Shown one piece after another: positions 58,189 through 64,000 of a DNA stretch of 64,000 nt (position 1 is its first letter; every line of letters starts with the position of its first letter). The DNA is from Cynocephalus volans (Eukaryota; Chordata; Mammalia; Dermoptera; Cynocephalidae). Below the pieces are notes generated by a model that ran no database searches, had not been told where the DNA came from, and saw only the letters and a program-made list of their open reading frames with translations. A program made the translations under genes and the position numbers. The stretch covers positions 4,519,382 through 4,583,381 of the forward strand of contig NC_084474.1 of assembly GCF_027409185.1 (NCBI RefSeq). Direction: 5' to 3'.

Positions 58189-58734
58189 TGAGCTCAAATA
58201 GATTCCCCTTCCTTCCTGACCAAGTCACTCAGTGAATTATGATGTATATGGAATAACAGACTTCCTTTCCCATTTAAAAGCTCCACTCCCTACTTTCCTG
58301 GAATGGCCAGCAGTGGAATAGGTTGTCGTTTGAATGAATTTTATCCCTTGGCAATGAATCTTTCCACTCCCATGTTGGCGATTCTTTGCCAACCAAAGGC
58401 GTAGCCCTTTTGTAATCCTTTGGTAAAGCTGGGGACCTCAGATAAGGGTGTGTGTGGCCCTCTCTGAGGAGGCCAGGCTGGCTCAGGGAGAAAGGAGTAC
58501 TCTCAGCCCGCAGGGGCCACACAGAGCCTCCTACACCTGGGCCTTCCCAGGAGGGAGCAGATGGCAGGCGTGCTAGGGAGACTTGGGCTTTCTTTTTTTA
58601 AAATAATCTCCCTGGGTGGTGCAAGTTGGTAGTTTGGAATGTAATGTTGAGAGTTATCCAGAGTTTATCTCTTGAGTATTTGACCCCAGATTTAGGGAAC
58701 AATGCCCTTTTCATCCCTCGCTACCTCAGACTTT

Positions 58735-58875
58735 TGAAGCTATATGTATTTTTTCTTTTCATTTGCTCAAACTTTATTTTTTTGAAAATTGTCAAATATC
58801 CAGAAAAGTTAAAAGAGGAGTGCAGTGAAACTCACTAACCCTCACCTAGGCTCACCAGTTGTTAACATATTCCTG
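58735..58875 (-). repeat. L1M-type 3' UTR scrap
   Basis: 'aaaattgtcaaatatccaga' + 'aaagttaaaagagg', 'agtgaaactcactaaccctc', 'ctaggctcaccagttgttaa' match a common old L1 3' segment. Confidence 0.5.
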
Positions 58876-59687
58876 CGATGGTGACATAGCGTTCTCCAGC
58901 CCGTGGCCTCGAAGGACGGGTGGCCCTCCTTTTCTGAATGCTCTGCCTGCCCATGTGGGTCCGTCTCTCCCCTCCTCTGCTTCTGGTGATGGAGGGGAGG
59001 CAGGAAGAATATGAAGTGGGGAGAAACCAAGCAGTGGCGTATTTGAGGCTGAGATCCAGATAGGCTGACACATGTGATCCCATCACCTTCTGTGTCCTGT
59101 GTCTTTGTCCCTTGGGTGGAGCTCACTGTGAGGGTGAGCTGATGTTACACCAGTAGCATCGGACGTGAGTGGATGTCCACCACCCGCCCCACCTATCCCC
59201 TGCACGTTGGTCCAGAGGCTCTACCACAAGGGCCCTGTCTGCACACCCAGAGGATCTATCCCATGAGTGAAAAATTCCACTTGTTTTCCTGACACCTTGC
59301 CACATGGCTCGCCCTCCACGTTTTGCTTAGATGTTCACTTGACTTTATCTTTTTCCTCAATGGCTAAATTATTAATTTGTCCTCTGTTGAATTGGGTTGA
59401 AGTCAGGTTAGTAGGTTGGGAAATACTCTTTTGCTCTTCATGGGCAACTTTGCCTTTGGTTAGAGCTTTGTCAAGTTATTTTTCTTCGATGCTATTCTCT
59501 CAAATATTTTTTTTAACTCACTAATTATTTATGCATTTAGCAAGTAGTTATTAAGGAAGTCTGTAAAGTATTGGCTCAAGTACACATAACTGTGTACTTC
59601 CTTATATGAGTTTTTACTTCCTCAAGGAATCCTCTGCTGATATTAATAGAGCCTCTACTCATTGTATGTTCTTTGATCTGGGTACAA

Positions 59688-60095
59688 CTTTTTCAAGTTT
59701 TAATCGACACATAATAATTGTACGTATTTATGTGGTACAGTGTGATGTTCCAATACATGTATACATGTGTAATGATCAAATCAGGGTAATTAGCATTCCA
59801 TCACCTGAAACATTTATCATTTCTTTGTGGTGAGGACATTCAAAATTCTCTCTTCTGGCTATTTTGAAATACACAGTACATTATTAAATGAAATAAGCCA
59901 GGCACAGAAAGAGAAATACCTCATGTTCTCACTTGTATGTAGAAGCTAAGAAAGTTGATCTCATAGAAGTAGAGAGTAGAATCTTAGTTACCAGGGACTG
60001 GGGTTTGTGGGGGGTGGGAGATTGGGAGAGGGTGGTCAACTGGTACAAAGTTACAGTTAGAAGGATTAAGTTCTGGTGGCCTGGGTACATTTTGA
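59688..60095 (-). mobile_element. L1 3' end with 5' inversion (twin-priming product)
   Basis: 59688-59880 is the terminal L1 3' UTR in antisense ('aatgatcaaatcagggtaat', 'gtggtgaggacattcaaaat'). 59880-60095 is the upstream neighbour (end of ORF2 and early 3' UTR) in sense ('aaataagccaggcacagaaa', 'ctcatagaagtagagagtag', 'aaggattaagttctggtggc'). In an intact L1 the two pieces would be contiguous, which is the signature of twin priming. Confidence 0.75.
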
Positions 60096-60484
60096 GTCCA
60101 GTTACCATTGACTTGTGTGATAGCTTTTGCATTATCTACTCAAAGTGTTTGTGTGCGTGTTTACCTAAGTCAGAGTAATGGAGACAGGTAAGCTCTCAAG
60201 TGCTTATGTGGTGCAACTCTCCAATAGGTGGATGAATACTAAATTCTTTAGGTCATTCATTCCCTGTCCTTCCTCTCTGTGACCCCAAATTGGAAATAAT
60301 TAGACCTTGAAGTGCTAGCACACTAGAACTAAACTTCTTAAAGGCAGAAACTTTAGTTACTGCCACATCTCCAGTGTATATCAGCTTCTGTATAAATATT
60401 TGTCAAACGAATGAAATAAATCCCAAAGGAAACTAAAATAAGTAAGGATCTCTTTTTTTAAAAACCAGATGTCCACATATAATT

Positions 60485-60690
60485 AACACTCCAGGTCAAA
60501 CACCAGCTCTTCCACTTATTAGCAGTGTGACCATGGGCATGCTGGCTACTTTTTCCTAGCATCCGTGTTAGGAGCTGTGAAGTGGGGCATTGCTCCCCAC
60601 TAGAGCTGCTGTGAGGGTGAGGTGAGACGACACGCCAAGCTCCCCACACGGTGCTGTGCTCCCAGCAAATGTTAGCTCCTTTCTCGGCTC
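60485..60690 (+). repeat. MIR relic
   Basis: Sense order: 'ccaggtcaaacaccagctct', 'ccacttattagcagtgtgac', 'gctgtgaagtggggcattgc', 'gctgctgtgagggtgaggtg'. Confidence 0.6.
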
Positions 60691-63565
60691 CTTCCACTCT
60701 GGATCTGGATTTATAGCATCCCTTCTGAAATGCTGTAAATCCAGATCGGAGGTCAGATCCAGGGAACCAGACAGGTGGTTGCCTTCTGAGACTTCTCTTC
60801 CTGGAATGGCTAGGCTTCCTCAGCTCAGAGCCATTCTTATCTCAGTCACCTTTTGGATGCAATCACATCCCCTGATTTTGTGGTTGCAGTTGAAGTTGCT
60901 GATAAGCTTGTATTTTACTTTCATTCCCATTTCTGATTTCTGTACAAGATACATCAAATTTGCTTCTTTTGCAAGGATCTCGTGACTGAGCCACAGTTCA
61001 AAAGCTTTACTTAGAGTTCCTCTAACATAATTCTTTTGTATTTTGAAACATTTCCTGAGTATATTTTGTTCCAGTTTGTTCCAAGTGCTGGCCCATGTTC
61101 CCTTTGCTGGAGTAGCCAAACTGTTCTCTGCCAGGCTGACTTCAGATAAGTGACAGAGATGCACGCTTGACCAGTGGGTCCAGGTTCATCACCTTCTCTT
61201 CTGCGTTCCTGTCTGTCTCAGTCTCTTCTGTGCCACTGACCTCCCACTCAGTGCAGCAACAAGATAGAAGATATAGGTAGGATTTTTCCAGTGAAACTGT
61301 AAATTGCCCAAGAAGACATTGCAGAGTGCACATGAGAAAGCGAGCAGATGCCTGGCCAGCACACGGTGAGCCCTGGTCCTGTGCCAGGACAAGCCTGTTA
61401 GACATTGCCCTTATGCTGGTAAGAGGTCTGGGGACAGGTGCAGAGGCAGGCAGAAATGATTTGGATTTCCACTTAATGTCACCCTAAAATAGCTCCAGGA
61501 AGTTGTATGTAAGTGGACTTTGTTTAAACAGTCTTGCTCATCATCCTTTGGAAAACATTGGAGTGTGTTTCCTTCTGCCAGTAAACTCCTGAGCACTCAA
61601 GATGGAGGGGTGGACTGTGCCCCTGGCTGCTGCCAGCTGGGTAGGCAGGGCCACCTGTGTGATCACCATGGTCTTGTCATGTCTGTGATTGCAGTCAGTC
61701 TTCCTTGATTGTCCAGGCAGCCAGCTTGCTGTGGTGCCTGACTGTCCTGTCCTCTAGCCTCCAGGAAGCCTGCCCCTACTTTCGTCTGTGCTTCATTCTC
61801 TGAGTTGCCGTCTGTTCCTGTTGGAGTTGCTCCTGGCAGGCATGGAACTTTCTGACCTAAGTGTCCTCAACTTTAAAATGAGGGGTTTGGGTCTATAAGT
61901 GATCTCTGAGGTCTCTTCTACTTCTGACTATGCCGTTTTCACTGTTCAGTTGCTGATTCTTGGAATAGTCCCCTAGAGTGTCCCAGATGTCCACTCAGTT
62001 GTCGCAGCCTGACTGCCTCCCCCGAGCTCTCTCACCTCCTCTTTTGCAATCCCCTTCTTTGCTCTCTGCACCTGGACCAGCTGCTGTTGGTAGTCTGCTT
62101 GCTGGGCCGTTCTCAAGGCATCTTTATGAACCATATCTTTTCCAAACTCTGTATATTCAGCCCTATCTCCATCCTAAACTCCATGTCCATGTCTGTAGGA
62201 TGTTTCTCCCAAAGTCACTTCCAGATCGAAGTCCCAGCCTTCTTCATTAAACCAGACTCCTTCCTGGCATCCCCTTTCTGTGTCAGTAGACCCATGTTTC
62301 TGACAGTTACTCAGACACAGGTGTCAATTTTGAATCTTGTCCCTTCTTAGAATCTGCCCCTATTCTTGCTCCACACCCTCCCTTGTTAAAAGTCTCCAAA
62401 TCCTCCCAGTCTTCCTTCATGTTGTATATCTCTCTTTCCCTGTCTGTTCCCATGGCCTCCATTAATTCAGTGTCGTGGAAGGTCACTGTCATGACCTCTT
62501 AACTGGCCTCCTCACCCCCATTTTAGTAACCCATCTTGCATGCCTTTGAAAGGACACTTTTGTCATAATCCACTGTTAGATAACCTCATGTTTCTCCCCA
62601 TCCACTGTAGCCAACCCATCATGTACGTGTCTCTCAAAACCCGCTTTTCAGTCCTCCTGCCAGTCTTTGTACCTGCTGCTCTTGCACCTTCCTGATGACC
62701 TTAAGCCTTCCTGTCTTTTGGGGCACAGTGTTGGACCTGTGCCTCCATGAGACTGCCCCGACTGGCTGTTACTCGCAGAGGTTTCCCTCCCGCAGGATTC
62801 TTCTGCCTGCTGCTTCTCCATTTAGGTGGTACATGGTAGGGCCACTATTGTTCTGTGATCTCTGCCTCTACCTGCACGGTAAGGGCTGACTTCAGGGTTT
62901 GGGGCTAGTTGACCAACCTATTAGCACAGTAAGTGGAGAAAGTGCCTTGATTTGGTGGCACATTTTCCACAGTGTCTAGCAAAAGAAGACTCTGTGTAAG
63001 TGCTTCCTGAACGATGGAGAGAGTGATCCTGAACTTTCCTCATTTCCACACTTGGAGACCACCTCGCTAACTTGCTCATTTGTCATGGAGGCTGTTTTAG
63101 CCAAGAGACCTTTAACCAGACTGAATCTTTCTCCACATCTCCACAGTTGGCCTTCTAATCTGTTTTGTTTGGTGTCTGGTGACACCAAAGTGGCAGGCAC
63201 ACAGCAGGTACGCAGTCAGTCTTCACTGAGTGAGCAAACACCCTTTTTTACTCAGCGGTGACTGCCTTTTCCTTTTCTGCTAATCTCTGTCTCAACTTTT
63301 GGTCCCTTATCTTTCCATTTCTTCTCTGTGGAATCTATCTCAAACAAAATGTTCTCAAGGGAGCCTAGTAATCCCTTCAAACCTGTAGTGTGGCAAACAG
63401 GGATTCACAAACACAACCCTTACAAAACTGCTTTTCTATGTGGAAGTCTAGCTGCTCCTATCTATTTCCTAATTTGTGGTTTGTAAGCTGGAAAAATTTA
63501 TAGGGGCTCTGATTTGGAATTTTGTTTCACCAATAAGAACTATAGGGTTGTGACATTGTTCATTT

Positions 63566-63654
63566 ATACAAGGAGAATTCAAAAAGTTTGTGGGAAAATA
63601 GAATTAAAAGATAATATGGATCTTTCCATGAACTCTTTGAAGACCCTCATGTAT
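63566..63654. mobile_element. Mariner-like MITE (palindromic)
   Basis: About 89 bp with imperfect inverted arms: the left arm reads 'atacaaggagaattcaaaaa' and the reverse complement of the right arm 'atacatgagggtcttcaaag'. The centre is an AT-rich 'agaattaaaagataatatgg'. It is familiar as a short Tc1/mariner-class non-autonomous element of mammals. No coding capacity. Confidence 0.6.
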
Positions 63655-64000
63655 TTGCGTCTACCTCGTGAGCTAAGGGGGAGCTGGATGCCATTCCTGA
63701 CAAAGATGTTATTTTCCTGTGGCAGGTCCTTCACTTGGACCTGCTTTGTGGAGTATCTGTCCTAGGAAGTGCCACTGTGTAGTTGAAAGGTTTGTACAGA
63801 GGTGGTACTTCTTACAACCTTTTCTTTAATTGGAACATGAGAAGTTAACTGTTAGGCCCTTATGTCTTGCAGTGTGGTTTTTAACTTTTATAAACACGTA
63901 TTTTCACTATTGCCAGGGATTTAGATTTTTGTGAACTTCCAGATGCAGCAGTATTTTTCTCAATCACAGTATCTTAGTTAGGCTTGAGATAATTTTGGTT

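Overview
This is a 64-kb piece of a placental-mammal nuclear genome. It holds one recognisable protein-coding gene, the 5' part of IKBKB (IKK-beta, inhibitor of NF-kappa-B kinase subunit beta) on the + strand. The CpG-island promoter and first exon lie near 43.4-44.0 kb, and coding exons 2-5 are at 44283-44387, 54323-54417, 55350-55467 and 57958-58027. The window ends inside intron 5, so the rest of the kinase domain and all downstream domains lie outside it. No bacterial, plasmid or CRISPR features are present.

The repeats point to the organism. At least fourteen tRNA-Ile-like SINE copies occur, as monomers and as head-to-tail dimers. They match what is known of the CYN SINEs of colugos (Dermoptera), and they sit beside L1, MaLR, MIR, L2 and hAT-Charlie repeats shared with other placentals. 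A colugo (Galeopterus/Cynocephalus) is the best guess. It rests on recognising the SINE family, not on a database search.

Layout. 1-8.7 kb: mostly old, low-copy sequence with hAT and MIR relics, an L1M 3' end and four young SINEs. 8.7-10.7 kb: a minus-strand L1M fragment split by an L1-derived composite element. 11.3-17.06 kb: a long, broken plus-strand L1 carrying ORF1 and ORF2 remnants, itself hit by a dimeric SINE with a perfect 17-bp target duplication. 17.6-37.7 kb: two related, degenerate endogenous retroviruses facing each other (ERV-A on +, ERV-B on -), whose internal parts form a large imperfect inverted repeat. They are riddled with later insertions: MaLR LTRs, solo LTRs, SINEs, and a 2.4-kb ORF-less L1/VNTR composite at 21.8-24.2 kb. 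37.7-43.3 kb: quiet intergenic DNA upstream of IKBKB. 43.4-64 kb: IKBKB promoter, exons 1-5 and introns, with old MIR/L2/L1M/MaLR relics and only one young SINE.

The most interesting items are as follows. (1) A family of ORF-less retroelements is assembled from an L1 5' UTR, an approximately 80-bp VNTR, a sliver of L1 ORF2 and the L1 3' UTR. Two copies share the same internal junctions, so it appears to have moved as a unit. Its architecture is analogous to SVA elements but built entirely from L1. (2) IKBKB exon 1 has a 55-codon open frame. It acts as a uORF when spliced to exon 2 and as an alternative N-terminus when spliced directly to exon 3. (3) Two consensus kappa-B sites lie within 75 bp in the IKBKB promoter, suggesting feedback by the pathway the kinase controls.
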